32,235 nucleotides of DNA. Origin: Bacillus renqingensis (GTDB lineage Bacteria > Bacillota > Bacilli > Bacillales > Cytobacillaceae). Of this stretch, positions 8,281 to 17,274 are shown piece by piece (position 1 is the first letter of the stretch; each line of letters opens with the position of its first letter). Both the position numbers and the translations under genes were made by a program. The stretch spans positions 1-32,235 of the forward strand of contig NZ_JADDIU010000042.1 in assembly GCF_016464375.1 (NCBI RefSeq), in the 5' to 3' direction. The notes beneath the pieces are model-generated. The model saw nothing but the letters and a program-made list of their open reading frames with translations, ran no database searches and was not told the origin of the DNA.

Positions 8281-8425
8281 AGCTTGGAAGCTTTTAGAGG
8301 GCCACTGGTTCTTCTGCTTCACCGGGTTAGTGCGGTTGTTCTTGCATCCTTGTTAAGTAGACAAACGGTTGTTTTTCTTCCAAATTTCTTATAAGCAGTT
8401 AATTAAATGAAGGCAGGCGGAAAAT

Positions 8426-9136
8426 GTGGACGACGATCGCGAACAAAATGTAGTAGAACATTTAAGCGAATTACGCAAAAGACTAATTATTTCAGCGGTA
8501 GCCTTTCTGCTTTTTCTTATTGTGGGATTTGTCTTTGTAGAGGATATTTATCGCTTTTTGATGGGAAATCTGGGGTATAAACTCATGGTTTTGGGGCCAA
8601 GTGACATTATTCTCCTTTATTTTCATATCGCATCCATTATCGCAATAGCCGGAACCATTCCCGTTGCCGCCTGGCAAATGTGGCTATTTGTCAAACCGGC
8701 TTTAAAGCCTGCTGAGAGAAAGACAGCATTAGCCTATATCCCTGCAATGTTTTTCCTTTTTATCGGCGGATTGGCATTTGGCTATTTGTTTATTTTTCCG
8801 AACATCTTGAAGTTCCTTCTTAAAATGGGGAATGGCTTAATGACTGCTTCCTTTACGGCAGAAAAATATTTTAGCTTTTTAATTCATATGACATTACCAT
8901 TCGGTATTGCCTTTGAGTTGCCGATTGTGCTTATGTTTTTAACCACATTAGGGATTATCAATCCTTATAAAATCGCAAAACTGCGCAAATATGCGTATTT
9001 CGTTCTGGTCATCATCGCCAGCATGATCTCCCCACCGGAATTTATTTCGCATATTTCCGTTGCCATACCGCTGATCTTGATTTACGAGATTAGTATCTTT
9101 TCATCTATTATCGTTTTTAAACGGAAGAATAGCTAA
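8426..9136 (+). CDS. tatC: Twin-arginine translocase subunit TatC
   Basis: TatC is the multispanning receptor of the Tat pathway, which exports folded proteins with twin-arginine signals. The 236-residue protein has the N-terminal hallmark EHLSELRKRL, six predicted membrane helices and the conserved FGIAFELPIVLMFL segment with its key Glu. The start is GTG at 8426, preceded by AGGCGG at about seven bases. No tatA gene is adjacent, unlike the usual tatAC pair, so TatA must be encoded elsewhere. It is followed by a terminator. Confidence 0.95.
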   Translation: MDDDREQNVVEHLSELRKRLIISAVAFLLFLIVGFVFVEDIYRFLMGNLGYKLMVLGPSDIILLYFHIASIIAIAGTIPVAAWQMWLFVKPALKPAERKTALAYIPAMFFLFIGGLAFGYLFIFPNILKFLLKMGNGLMTASFTAEKYFSFLIHMTLPFGIAFELPIVLMFLTTLGIINPYKIAKLRKYAYFVLVIIASMISPPEFISHISVAIPLILIYEISIFSSIIVFKRKNS

Positions 9137-9171
9137 AGAAGCAGAGAGACGATTTTTCTGCCTTCTTTTTT
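9135..9171 (+). terminator. Terminator of tatC
   Basis: AAAGAAGCAGA pairs with TCTGCCTTCTTT (one bulged C) and ends in a run of six T. Confidence 0.65.
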
Positions 9172-9181
9172 GGGGCGCATT

Positions 9182-9236
9182 TTTACCCGTTGACTTTGGC
9201 GATTTACCCGCCAATTTCCCCACTTTACCCGCCAAT
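9182..9236. repeat. Three tandem TTTACCCG units with 21-base period
   Basis: TTTACCCG begins at 9182, 9203 and 9224, exactly 21 bases apart. The second and third copies share TTTACCCGCCAAT. It lies between two terminator-like hairpins. Confidence 0.6.
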
Positions 9237-9240
9237 ACAT

Positions 9241-9283
9241 AAAAAAAGACGAAATGCTTTTAAACTGACAGATCGTCTTTTTG
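9241..9283. terminator. Bidirectional terminator-like hairpin
   Basis: AAAAAGACGA (9243-9252) pairs with TCGTCTTTTT (9273-9282) over a 20-base loop. Poly-A before and poly-T after allow function on either strand. It may serve tatC as a backup and block read-through from the ssu operon. Confidence 0.55.
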
Positions 9284-9305
9284 TGCGTGTGGCAGTAATG
9301 CAATC

Positions 9306-9398
9306 TGAAAATTTGGATAATCCATTAAATGGGGTCAGTCCCCCGGCACGTTAAGACATTTGTGCACCGGGGGACTGACCCCAAAATCACATCTGCTA
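9306..9398. repeat. GGGGTCAG hairpin repeat, copy 2
   Basis: The hairpin at 9331-9382 has the same arms as copy 1 (GGGGTCAGTCCCCCGG and its complement) and a loop of near-identical sequence. It is preceded directly by GAAAATTTGGATAATC-CATTAAAT and followed by ATCACATCTGCTA, both also found around copy 1. It lies about 110 bases downstream of the ssuC stop. Confidence 0.7.
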
Positions 9399-9511
9399 TG
9401 AAACAGATTTGCTATAATACAAACTATTATGAAGTGTTTTTTCCAATATATTGGACACAAAAGCAATAGAGCACATCCAAAAATTAGCTAAAACTCATCA
9501 TCAACTTATAT

Positions 9512-10300
9512 TTATCCCCTTTCATTATGTTGATACACTGGATTCCATTTAAGTAAGTTGGATTCTAGTAATTTTGCCAGAAAATCAGCTAGTTTTCCGA
9601 GTATAGCATATAGGATGATTGCTAAGACGACGATATCCAGCTGCATAAATTCACGGGCATTCATCGCCATATAACCAATTCCGGAACTGGCTGCCACTGT
9701 TTCAGCGACAATCAGTGTTAACCACATGACCCCAAGCGCATAACGCAGACCAACTAATATAGACGGAAGTGCACCTGGAAATACAATTTTGGAAAATAAC
9801 TTCCACTTAGATAAACCGTACACTTCCCCCATTTCGATCAAATCCGCTTCGACTGAGCGAATCCCATGATAGGTATTTATATATATAGGAAAGAATACGC
9901 CTATGGCCACTAAAAAAATTTTCGCCTCCTCCCCTACTCCAAACCATAAAATAACGATGGGAATTAACGCCAAATGGGGGATATTACGGAGCATTTGGAT
10001 GGTCGTATCAAAATGTTTCTCGGCAAATCGATAGATTCCATTCAGTAATCCGAAAATGATTCCCAATCCCCCGCCGATGATAAAACCGCTAAACGCCCGT
10101 TTAAAACTAACCCCTATATGGGTTAATAATTCTCCACTTCCCGCTAAGGATACTCCTGCATGGATCACTTCAAGCGGCGACGGAAGGACCTTGTCAGGAA
10201 TCCAGCCTGTTTCTGAGAATAACTGCCAAAGTAGGAACAGCAATACTGGAATAATCCATGGGGCTGCCTGATAGTAGGCTTTCATTACATTTTTGAACAC
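9512..10300 (-). CDS. ssuC: Aliphatic sulfonate ABC transporter permease
   Basis: This 262-residue inner-membrane permease of the sulfonate/nitrate/taurine importer family has six predicted helices. It carries the EAA-type loop that docks to the ATPase (EMGEVYGLSKWKLFSKIVFPG) and the family segment ALGVMWLTLIVAETVAASSG. The start is GTG at 10300, with GAGGAGGATC upstream. It is the last gene of the minus-strand operon, 25 bases after ssuA. It works with SsuA and SsuB encoded in the same operon. Specificity between sulfonates, taurine and other organosulfur acids cannot be read from the permease. Confidence 0.92.
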   Translation of the reverse strand: MFKNVMKAYYQAAPWIIPVLLFLLWQLFSETGWIPDKVLPSPLEVIHAGVSLAGSGELLTHIGVSFKRAFSGFIIGGGLGIIFGLLNGIYRFAEKHFDTTIQMLRNIPHLALIPIVILWFGVGEEAKIFLVAIGVFFPIYINTYHGIRSVEADLIEMGEVYGLSKWKLFSKIVFPGALPSILVGLRYALGVMWLTLIVAETVAASSGIGYMAMNAREFMQLDIVVLAIILYAILGKLADFLAKLLESNLLKWNPVYQHNERG

Positions 10301-10325
10301 AGTGATCCTCCTCTTAAACTCCTTT

Positions 10326-11345
10326 TTAAAAAAACCTGTAATATGTTCCTCTCATATCCTTAACCGATAATTCCTTCTCATCCTCTGGGAACCAAACATG
10401 ATCTTTGATTTTTACCTTTTGCTTCGTAAGCCCAATTTTTACTAGATTATCTGCTTGTGCTTGTAAATCATCGATAGCTTGTTGATCCATATAATGGACA
10501 TCGTTCTTTTTCCGCTCTAACACCTTTTCCCATGTATCTTCTGGAATATTGGTGGCTTCGTTTAGTAATTTAGCCGCCTCTATTGGATTTTTATCAATTT
10601 CTTTTCCAACCTGTGCCACATGCTTCACAAAAAGCTTGACAATATCGGAATGAGCTTTTGCAAACTGTGAAGTAGTGAAATAAAAGGATCGATACGGAAA
10701 TTTTGGGATATCGTTCAAGATGACATTCCCTTTGCTTTCTACAACAGTCAGGTATGGATCCCATACTACCCATGCATCTACGTCCCCTTGTTCAAACGCA
10801 ATACTGGCATCTGGCGGATTTAAAAAGACGGGTTCAACATCATCAATCGTTAATCCTACAGAGCGTAGTGATTGCGTTAACAAATATTGAGAGATAGAGG
10901 CTTTGTTAAAGGCAATTTTTTTCCCTTTTAAGTCTTTCACTGATTTAATACCCGAATCCTTGCTTACCAATATACCTTGGGAAGCGGGTGAGGAGGGTTC
11001 TCCTGCAATGTATTTAAAATCACTTCCCTTGGAAAGGGCAAATATTGAAGGGATATCCCCGGCTGTGGCAAAGTCAATGCTTCCTGCATTTAACGCTTCT
11101 AAAATGGAACTTCCGGTATTAAATTCTGACCATTTCACTGTATAGCCCATTTCCTCTAATTCTTTTTGCAATTCTTGTTTTTGCTTTAATGACAACGTCG
11201 TACCATTTTTCTGATAGCCAAGATTAATTGTCTGTTTATTTGCTGAAGTCCTTTCTGTTTGCCCGCAGGCGGTAAGAATCATGGATAGCAGCAAGGAAAT
11301 GCTAAAAAGCAAGAAGAAAGGTGTATGTTTTATTTCTTGTTTCAT
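10326..11345 (-). CDS. ssuA: Aliphatic sulfonate-binding lipoprotein
   Basis: This is the substrate-binding protein of the SsuABC importer, exported and lipid-anchored. The signal peptide ends in a lipobox, LTAC (in SISLLLSMILTACGQ). The mature part begins INLGYQKNGTTLSLKQ, typical of the SsuA/NMT1 family. The frame is open to 11393, but I choose the ATG at 11345 (MKQEIKHTPFF): it gives a normal signal peptide and follows a GGGGAA element, while the upstream ATG has no binding site. Length from this start is 339 residues, normal for SsuA. It lies between ssuD and ssuC. Confidence 0.9.
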   Translation of the reverse strand: MKQEIKHTPFFLLFSISLLLSMILTACGQTERTSANKQTINLGYQKNGTTLSLKQKQELQKELEEMGYTVKWSEFNTGSSILEALNAGSIDFATAGDIPSIFALSKGSDFKYIAGEPSSPASQGILVSKDSGIKSVKDLKGKKIAFNKASISQYLLTQSLRSVGLTIDDVEPVFLNPPDASIAFEQGDVDAWVVWDPYLTVVESKGNVILNDIPKFPYRSFYFTTSQFAKAHSDIVKLFVKHVAQVGKEIDKNPIEAAKLLNEATNIPEDTWEKVLERKKNDVHYMDQQAIDDLQAQADNLVKIGLTKQKVKIKDHVWFPEDEKELSVKDMRGTYYRFF

Positions 11346-11411
11346 AATGATTCCCCAATCTCTATATGATGAAAATGAGCAAAATCTACGCATCTTGCAA
11401 ACTGGAAAGAA

Positions 11412-12533
11412 TTACACTGCCTGAACTTGATTTAGTTTTTGATGGACTTTCGGAATCACTTGCTCTCCAATTCTAGTGATGGTTTCTAAGTGAGGGAAAC
11501 CCCTTAGCAAGACTTTATCAAAGCCTAATTCAACATATTCCACAACACGATCTGCTACCTGGTCAGGAGTTCCAACAAGCGCAATTGAATTTCCTGATAA
11601 CACTTGCGTTAATCCTGCCCACAAATTAGGGCCAATTTTAAATTGATGATCTTTCCCGCTTTCCATTAATTGATGCAGTCGTTTCACACCAATTGAGTCA
11701 CCTTTTGCTGCTATTTGCCTTTTTTGCTCTAATACAGCCGGCGGTACTTTACTAATCAACCGCTCAGCATTGTTCCATGCTTCTTCCTCTGTATCACCGA
11801 GTATAACCTGAAAAGAAACACTATAACTCAATTCGCGGTTGTGGGTGGCCGTTAATGTCCTCATTTCTTCCATTCTATTTCTTGTATTCTCTAGTGTTTC
11901 TCCCCACATCATATAAACTTCCGTTTCTTCAGCTGCAACCGATTTACCAATTTCAGAGGCCCCGCCAAAATATATTTGCGGCATTTTTACTGGTTTTGGA
12001 TATAAGGAAGCTTTTTTTAAGCAGAAAAACTCACCCTTAAAGTCAAAAGTTTCCCCAGCAAATAATTTCTTCAGGATGACAATGTATTCTCGGGTTCTTC
12101 GATAACGTGCTTCATGATCCAAATAATCTCCATCACTGGCTAGCTCCTCTGGAGACCCCCCTGTCACGATATTGACTAATGCTCTTCCTCCTGACCAGTA
12201 ATCAATTGTAGCAAATTGCTTAGCAAAGAGCGTCGGTGCTATAAATCCTGGACGGACTGCAAAGAGAAAGTTTAATTTTTTGGTATAGGCTATTAAATTA
12301 GCTGCGACAGCTAAAGAATCGAGGCACCCTGCACCCGTTGGCAGCAATAAGGTTGAAAAGCCTCCATTCTCAGCAGCTAGGGCGATTTCCTTAATATATT
12401 CAAGGCTGGGCGGCCGTTCTGCCGATTCATCCGTCCCTGTCCAGCTATTTACTTTTTTACCTGTTGAATTATGAACCGCTCCAACAAATTCACCGTCACC
12501 TGATGTTGGTGCCATTGTAATAAATTCCACCAT
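11412..12533 (-). CDS. ssuD: FMNH2-dependent alkanesulfonate monooxygenase
   Basis: SsuD cleaves the carbon-sulfur bond of sulfonates with FMNH2 and O2, giving an aldehyde and sulfite. The 373-residue protein matches the family along its whole length. It has PTSGDGEF near the start (E. coli PTHGDGHY), FAVRPGFIAPT, GGRALVNIVTGGSPEELASDGDYLDH, PQIYFGGASE, YMMWGE and SPNLWAG-like IGPNLWAGL. AAAGGAGG precedes the ATG. FMNH2 would come from the SsuE encoded at 18207. Related LLM-family enzymes act on dibenzothiophene sulfone, methanesulfonate or nitrilotriacetate, but the ssuABC context favours sulfonates. A broken copy of its middle lies at 6598-6865. Confidence 0.93.
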   Translation of the reverse strand: MVEFITMAPTSGDGEFVGAVHNSTGKKVNSWTGTDESAERPPSLEYIKEIALAAENGGFSTLLLPTGAGCLDSLAVAANLIAYTKKLNFLFAVRPGFIAPTLFAKQFATIDYWSGGRALVNIVTGGSPEELASDGDYLDHEARYRRTREYIVILKKLFAGETFDFKGEFFCLKKASLYPKPVKMPQIYFGGASEIGKSVAAEETEVYMMWGETLENTRNRMEEMRTLTATHNRELSYSVSFQVILGDTEEEAWNNAERLISKVPPAVLEQKRQIAAKGDSIGVKRLHQLMESGKDHQFKIGPNLWAGLTQVLSGNSIALVGTPDQVADRVVEYVELGFDKVLLRGFPHLETITRIGEQVIPKVHQKLNQVQAV

Positions 12534-12554
12534 AATGAAATTCCTCCTTTTTAA

Positions 12555-13379
12555 TTATCGTTGATCGTTGACAACTTGCTTTAACCTTTCCTCTTTGCCT
12601 AAAATTCTGGAAAGGACCTTGCCTTCCAGTTCAGCAAATCCATGATTGGCCCGATTCCGTGGACGAGATAGTGAAATTTTCAAATCCATCTTGATCGCTC
12701 CATTTTCGATTAAAATCACACGGTCAGCCAGTGTGATGGCTTCACTTATATCATGTGTTACCAAGATCGCTGTGAATTTATACTTTTTCCATAGCTCTTC
12801 AATGAGCGACTGCATTTCCATTCTGGTTAAAGCATCTAAGGCTCCCAATGGTTCATCCAGTAATAACAATGGAGGCCGTGCAGCTAACGCACGTGCGAGC
12901 GCTACCCGTTGCTTTTGACCGCCAGATAATACGGATGGCCAATCGTTCGCCCGTTCTTCCAAGCCCACTTGTTTTAACGCCCATAAGGCTTTCTCCTCCC
13001 AGCCCTTTTTCATTCCGAGACCTACTCCGACATTTTTCAGGACCGTCTGCCAAGGAAGTAAGCGGGCTTCTTGGAACATGACTCTGGCATCACGATTTAT
13101 CCCGTCAATAACCCTATTATTTTGTTCAATTTCACCTGCTGTTGCTTGCTCCAAACCAGCAATATGGCGAAGTAAAGTACTTTTCCCACAGCCGCTTTTC
13201 CCAACGATGGCGACGAACTCTCCAGCTGCTATTTGTAAATTCACATCGCTAAGCACTTCTAATTGGTCATAATATTTTTTTAATTGGTTAATGGTTAAAT
13301 TTATTCCCTTTTTTTGTTGCATCATTTGTTCACCACACAAATTGGATTTTCCTAGAACTTTCCTGTTTCGAATTTCCAT
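12555..13379 (-). CDS. ssuB: Aliphatic sulfonate ABC transporter ATPase
   Basis: This is the cytoplasmic ATPase of the sulfonate importer. It has Walker A (GKSGCGKST), Q-loop ([10 protein letters not shown], the signature of nitrate/sulfonate/taurine ATPases), ABC signature (LSGGQKQR), Walker B ([12 protein letters not shown]) and H-loop (THD). The frame is open to 13463, into the crotonase gene. The best start is the ATG at 13379 (MEIRNRKV), behind CAGGAGATTTTA, giving 274 residues. A second candidate at 13325 (MMQQKKG) has a weaker site. It is followed after 21 bases by ssuD. Confidence 0.92.
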   Translation of the reverse strand: MEIRNRKVLGKSNLCGEQMMQQKKGINLTINQLKKYYDQLEVLSDVNLQIAAGEFVAIVGKSGCGKSTLLRHIAGLEQATAGEIEQNNRVIDGINRDARVMFQEARLLPWQTVLKNVGVGLGMKKGWEEKALWALKQVGLEERANDWPSVLSGGQKQRVALARALAARPPLLLLDEPLGALDALTRMEMQSLIEELWKKYKFTAILVTHDISEAITLADRVILIENGAIKMDLKISLSRPRNRANHGFAELEGKVLSRILGKEERLKQVVNDQR

Positions 13380-13410
13380 TAAAATCTCCTGTTTCTCAAC
13401 ACCGAAGATC

Positions 13411-14160
13411 TTAAGAAAATGATTTCGATATATACTGGCGAAATCTTTTTTGAAAATCTCCATGTAAGATAGATTTTCTTGTTAGATCATGTGAAATAGG
13501 CAGCTGCTCATTGGTTAATTCCTTTAACGTTTGGATCGTTTGGTAAGGGACACCCTTCAAGTTTTGGATCAGATTCGTTGCTGAATCTTGTGCCTCAGTG
13601 AGATCCTGATACATTTCGTGAACCAAACCATAAACCTTCGCTGTTTTGGCATCAATCTTCTTATTTAATAGTGTTAAGTATCGAGCTGTTCCAGGGCCGA
13701 TTTCATGGATCAGGCGCTGTGTCCCTAATATCAAGCCAAACTGTGGGCCAGGAAAACGGAAAACAGCAGACGATGCAGCTATTCTTAGGTCGCAGGAAAG
13801 GGCTAAATCTGCCCCGGCTCCATATGCGTATCCGTGGACGAAGGCAATAGTTGGTATTGGAAGATGCGTTATTTGATCCAACAAAAACGATATTTCAGAA
13901 AAGAATGTGCTAGCTTCTTCATTCGTTAAGGATTGGATATACTTCACATCTACCCCCGTACTAAAGGCCTTGCTTACTTCACTGCTTAACAGGAGAACCC
14001 CTATATCCTTTCTGTGCTTAATCGTTTCCAGGTTGTTTTTTAACTCGTCGTATAATTCTTTATTAATGGCATTTAAATTATGTGGACTGTTTAATACCAG
14101 CTGTGCTGTTTTTCGTTTATCATTTTGTTGATTATTGATGACTAGTTTTACCGTCTCCAT
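13411..14160 (-). CDS. Atypical crotonase (enoyl-CoA hydratase/isomerase family)
   Basis: This 249-residue crotonase-fold protein would act on an acyl-CoA thioester. The two oxyanion-hole regions are visible ([12 protein letters not shown] and [20 protein letters not shown]). The first catalytic Glu of hydratases (motif FGQPE) is Gln here ([15 protein letters not shown]), and the region of the second Glu reads GTARYLTLL without an acid. It is therefore unlikely to be a standard hydratase; isomerase, hydrolase, lyase or C-S cleaving activity on a CoA ester is possible. The start at 14160 (METVKLV) follows AAAGGAGTAACA; a longer frame to 14205 lacks a site. It sits between the NifX-like gene and ssuB in one operon. 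Confidence 0.85.
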   Translation of the reverse strand: METVKLVINNQQNDKRKTAQLVLNSPHNLNAINKELYDELKNNLETIKHRKDIGVLLLSSEVSKAFSTGVDVKYIQSLTNEEASTFFSEISFLLDQITHLPIPTIAFVHGYAYGAGADLALSCDLRIAASSAVFRFPGPQFGLILGTQRLIHEIGPGTARYLTLLNKKIDAKTAKVYGLVHEMYQDLTEAQDSATNLIQNLKGVPYQTIQTLKELTNEQLPISHDLTRKSILHGDFQKRFRQYISKSFS

Positions 14161-14173
14161 TGTTACTCCTTTA

Positions 14174-14554
14174 TCACTCTGCTTGTGAAACAAAACTTGG
14201 CTCAATTTCGTTTTCAGGCAGATTCTTTGTCATTGCTAATACATTGTCTGCGAGTAACCTTTTTAATTCAGAAAAACTAGTTCCCGCCTCGACTCGATAG
14301 TAGATAAAATCCTCTTTTTGCGCAGCTTCATAAGATAATTCACAAAGCATTTTCGGAGGTGCACATAAAAGATTCACCTTTCTATTATTGAGGAAGCGAA
14401 TAACGGCTCCTCTTTTTCCGCTCTGCAATTGTAATGCTGGATTGATAAAATCCTCGAATTCTCCTGTTTCTGGATTGTATAATCGAATTATGTCGCCTTC
14501 CACAATCGGCACTAGAATTTCATTTTCTCCCGAAATCGTCATTGCGATCTTCAT
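14174..14554 (-). CDS. Small NifX/NifB-C-like protein of unknown role
   Basis: This is a 126-residue soluble protein. The N-terminus MKIAMTISGENEILVPIVEG followed by RLYNPETGEFEDFINP, then a segment around NNRKVNLLCAPP, resembles the dinitrogenase iron-molybdenum cofactor (NifX-like) fold seen in small metal- or cofactor-binding proteins. The match is by eye and weak. AAGGGGAG lies seven bases before the ATG. The gene is 13 bases from the crotonase start, so it is co-translated with it. Its presence between a CoA-transferase and a crotonase is unusual and may mark a cofactor- or metal-carrier step. It contains two Cys (LLCAPPKMLCEL) spaced seven apart. Confidence 0.5.
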   Translation of the reverse strand: MKIAMTISGENEILVPIVEGDIIRLYNPETGEFEDFINPALQLQSGKRGAVIRFLNNRKVNLLCAPPKMLCELSYEAAQKEDFIYYRVEAGTSFSELKRLLADNVLAMTKNLPENEIEPSFVSQAE

Positions 14555-14699
14555 GTAGTACTCCCCTTTTCATAAAAATTTGTTAGCTGAAAGTTTTTAG
14601 TTTAAAACAACAAGCAAAAGCTATCCTTTATAAATAATTTTATTCACATTGGAATACTTGGGATTATAAATAGACCTTTAGCATCCTTCGCTATATTTA

Positions 14700-15935
14700 T
14701 TACTTAACAACCTTATGACCAAGCCATTCTTCGATCACTTGTTCATTATGTTCCCCTAATTTAGGCGGAATCCGGTAAATCTCAAATTCATAGTCTGTCA
14801 TTTTCACTGGAAATCCTACTGCTGTTATGCTTTCACCGTTTGGTAAATTCATTTCTTTTAGAATATTGAGTGAATGGGTAATCGGGCTCGCCAACGCTTC
14901 TGCAAAATCATTAACTGGTGATGTAGGAACTCCTCTTTTTTCAAATTCCGCCATCCACTCTGCAGCCTTTTTGGTTACAAATACTTTCTCTAAGATTGAT
15001 TGGAGCTCTTTTTGATTTTTAGCACGTAATCTCTGGGTGATAAACCTTGGGTCGTCAATTAAGTCGGTTAAATTAGTCGCTTTACACACTTGGTACCAAA
15101 GCTTAGCATTCCCAGCAGCTATCACAAAAGGTTTGTCGGATCCCTGAAACGCCTGATAGGGAGCATTTCTAGGATGTGCGGTACCTAATCTATTTGGAGG
15201 TTCTCCTTTCCCATAATATTCGCTGGTTTGCAGTGCTGAGATACCAAGTACACTTCCCAGCATAGAACAATCAATATATGTCCCTTTCCCGCCTTGCTTT
15301 ACTTTGAGAACAGAAGCAACGATCGAATAGGCTGCATATAAACCGACAGCAAAGTCTGCGATGGGAACACCACACTTGACAGGAGGTCCATCTTCTTCAC
15401 CCGTGACACTCATTAAGCCGCTAAACGCTTGAATCGTGACATCAAAAGCGCCTTTCTTTGCATAAGGCCCTTCTTGGCCATAACCGGATATCGAGCAATA
15501 TACCAAATGAGCATGTTCTTTAGACAAATCATCGTAGAGCAACCCGAACTTTTCTAATACACCCGGGCGGAAATTTTCAACGACGACATCTGCTTGTAAA
15601 CAAAGTTTCTTTAATATCTTTAATTCTTCTTCGTTATTAAAATCAATCACAATACTTCTCTTATTACGATTTAATGAAGAAAAATTAGCGCTATATTCCC
15701 CGTATTGGGAATTTTCAATAAATGGAGGCCAGGCTCTCATCCCGTCTCCACCATTCGGCCTCTCGATTTTAATCACGTCTGCTCCTAGATCGGCTAATAA
15801 CATCCCAGTAAACGGTCCAGCTGCAATTTGACCAAATTCCACCACTTTTATTCCCGTTAGCGGTTTAGTAAGATTTTGTTTTGATTCTTCCAAATGATCA
15901 GCCCCATTTTTTTCTTCTTTATTATAAATTCTCAT
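14700..15935 (-). CDS. Class III (CaiB/BaiF family) CoA-transferase
   Basis: This family moves CoA from a donor acyl-CoA to a carboxylic acid, through a catalytic Asp. The 411-residue protein begins its domain at PLTGIKVVEFGQIAAGPFTG and has the ADLGADVIKIERPNGGD motif, RNKRSIVIDF, and the catalytic Asp in GAFDVTIQAFSG (Asp165, equivalent to Asp169 of formyl-CoA transferase). The ATG at 15935 has no clear binding site; a TTG at 15893 (LEESK) behind GGGG is an alternative. It is the first gene of the operon with the NifX-like, crotonase and ssu genes. In Advenella mimigardefordensis a CoA-transferase of this family activates 3-sulfinopropionate; a similar role here is inference. Confidence 0.9.
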   Translation of the reverse strand: MRIYNKEEKNGADHLEESKQNLTKPLTGIKVVEFGQIAAGPFTGMLLADLGADVIKIERPNGGDGMRAWPPFIENSQYGEYSANFSSLNRNKRSIVIDFNNEEELKILKKLCLQADVVVENFRPGVLEKFGLLYDDLSKEHAHLVYCSISGYGQEGPYAKKGAFDVTIQAFSGLMSVTGEEDGPPVKCGVPIADFAVGLYAAYSIVASVLKVKQGGKGTYIDCSMLGSVLGISALQTSEYYGKGEPPNRLGTAHPRNAPYQAFQGSDKPFVIAAGNAKLWYQVCKATNLTDLIDDPRFITQRLRAKNQKELQSILEKVFVTKKAAEWMAEFEKRGVPTSPVNDFAEALASPITHSLNILKEMNLPNGESITAVGFPVKMTDYEFEIYRIPPKLGEHNEQVIEEWLGHKVVK

Positions 15936-16017
15936 CTTTAGGAATTTAATAACCTATTTATCTAATGGAATTACTTGGTTTAACAACAGTATATAACACC
16001 ATAGTCCTCATGTATAA

Positions 16018-16055
16018 TGAAAAAAAAGAAACTAATGCTTCAATAAAATTGAAGT
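16018..16055 (-). terminator. Weak terminator after the LysR gene
   Basis: CTTCAAT (16038-16044) pairs with ATTGAAG (16048-16054). On the minus strand it is followed, about ten bases on, by a run of seven T. The distance makes it a poor terminator, so some read-through into the CoA-transferase operon is possible. Confidence 0.3.
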
Positions 16056-16065
16056 ATGAAGAGTT

Positions 16066-16971
16066 TTATTTCATTTCAACAAATGCAGTGGTCTTTTGAA
16101 CATTTTTCTTAATGGCTGCGATTAATCTCTCAATGGCTTTACTGTTTTGCCTGTAGTTTGCTTTCCTTAACAGCCCTGTCACAACGCCAATTTCTAAATC
16201 GATTATCTTTTTCTTGACCATCCCTTCCGGTGGTGTCCCAATAATGATATCAGGAATGACTGCGATACCAAGACCCGCTTGAACATATTCTTTTAAAGCC
16301 GACATGCTGTTAACCACTAAGCCAATTTGCGGTGTGACCCCCGCTTCTGTAAGTGACTTTTCTAAATGAATCCGGTAGTTGCAAACAAAACCGCTTAATA
16401 ACAGTTTTTCATCTTTAAAATCTGCTAAATAGATATTCTGTTTTTGTGAAAATGGATGATTACTTGTCATCAAAACAGAAACTTCTTCTGTCAATAAACG
16501 CTCAAACGTAATATGAGGATCCAATTCTGGGGTATTACAAATGGCCAAATCCAGTTCACAGTCTTTAATCATTTGCGTTAAAGTATTAGTGTTTGTTATT
16601 TCAATACTAATTTGCACCTTAGGATATTCTGCACAAAAGTGAGCCAAGATTTTGGGCAATCGATAAATCGCCATCGGTTCAATCGCACCGATTTTGATTT
16701 TTCCTGTTCCGCCATTGAACCATTCCTTCATGGAACTTTGGACATATTCTAAATCTTTCAGGAGTAACTCTGCCTTTTCGAAAAAAACTCTTCCTGCCTC
16801 TGTTAAATAGATTTTTCTTCCGCGTTCAAATAATTTAACACCGAGATCTGATTCCAGTTTTTGAATTTGCATCGTAACTGTTGACTGGACATATTTTAGT
16901 TCATCTGCTGCTTTCTGAAAACTTCCTAACCGAGCTATGGTTTCAAATGTTTTGACGGCTCTTAAATCCAT
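16066..16971 (-). CDS. LysR-family transcriptional regulator
   Basis: This 301-residue regulator has an N-terminal winged helix-turn-helix (about residues 1-60; FETIARLGSFQKAADELKYV, then QSTVTMQIQKLE) and a C-terminal periplasmic-binding-like sensor domain. The start at 16971 (MDLRAVKTFET) follows GGGGTGAAATTC and matches the family; the frame is open to 17028 without support. It lies between the CoA-transferase/ssu operon and the divergent thiol dioxygenase/ssuE genes and probably controls both, in response to an organosulfur acid or a sulfur-status signal. Its own mRNA has a long leader with a terminator. Confidence 0.92.
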   Translation of the reverse strand: MDLRAVKTFETIARLGSFQKAADELKYVQSTVTMQIQKLESDLGVKLFERGRKIYLTEAGRVFFEKAELLLKDLEYVQSSMKEWFNGGTGKIKIGAIEPMAIYRLPKILAHFCAEYPKVQISIEITNTNTLTQMIKDCELDLAICNTPELDPHITFERLLTEEVSVLMTSNHPFSQKQNIYLADFKDEKLLLSGFVCNYRIHLEKSLTEAGVTPQIGLVVNSMSALKEYVQAGLGIAVIPDIIIGTPPEGMVKKKIIDLEIGVVTGLLRKANYRQNSKAIERLIAAIKKNVQKTTAFVEMK

Positions 16972-17146
16972 GAATTTCACCCCACAATGGTCAGTTTTAT
17001 TCTGAAACACTAAGGCCTTGGTCAACATCGACAGGCATGAGACTTAGCTTGCAGAAAATACTCAATTCAACAGCGTTTACTTATGTCCTAATGGCTGGTG
17101 CAGCGTTTAAATAACTCTCAAGATATTAAAAGTTTAAGCCTTGAAT

Positions 17147-17268
17147 AAAAAAGCCTATGAATCAGGAAGAATCATAGGCTTTACATGTTGTTCCAGCCCA
17201 TTAAAAGGATCCCTCATTTTTTTAAGGCCTCTAGATGTCTAGTGGGCTATTAGAATATTGAATTGTTA
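17147..17268 (-). ncRNA. Structured leader or small RNA with terminator upstream of lysR
   Basis: Transcription from the promoter at 17303-17275 would give an RNA starting near 17268. A three-way junction can be drawn. Outer stem AGCCCA (17248-17243, minus sense) pairs with TGGGCT (17200-17195). One arm is CTAGA-CA-TCTAG (17242-17231). The second arm is TTAAAA paired with TTTTAA (17225-17201). It is followed by a perfect 11-bp terminator stem (17182-17172 with 17160-17150) and six T. The ATG of lysR is about 180 bases further on. It could be an attenuator or riboswitch-like element, or a free small RNA of about 120 nt. No known class was recognised. Confidence 0.55.
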
Positions 17269-17274
17269 ATGATT

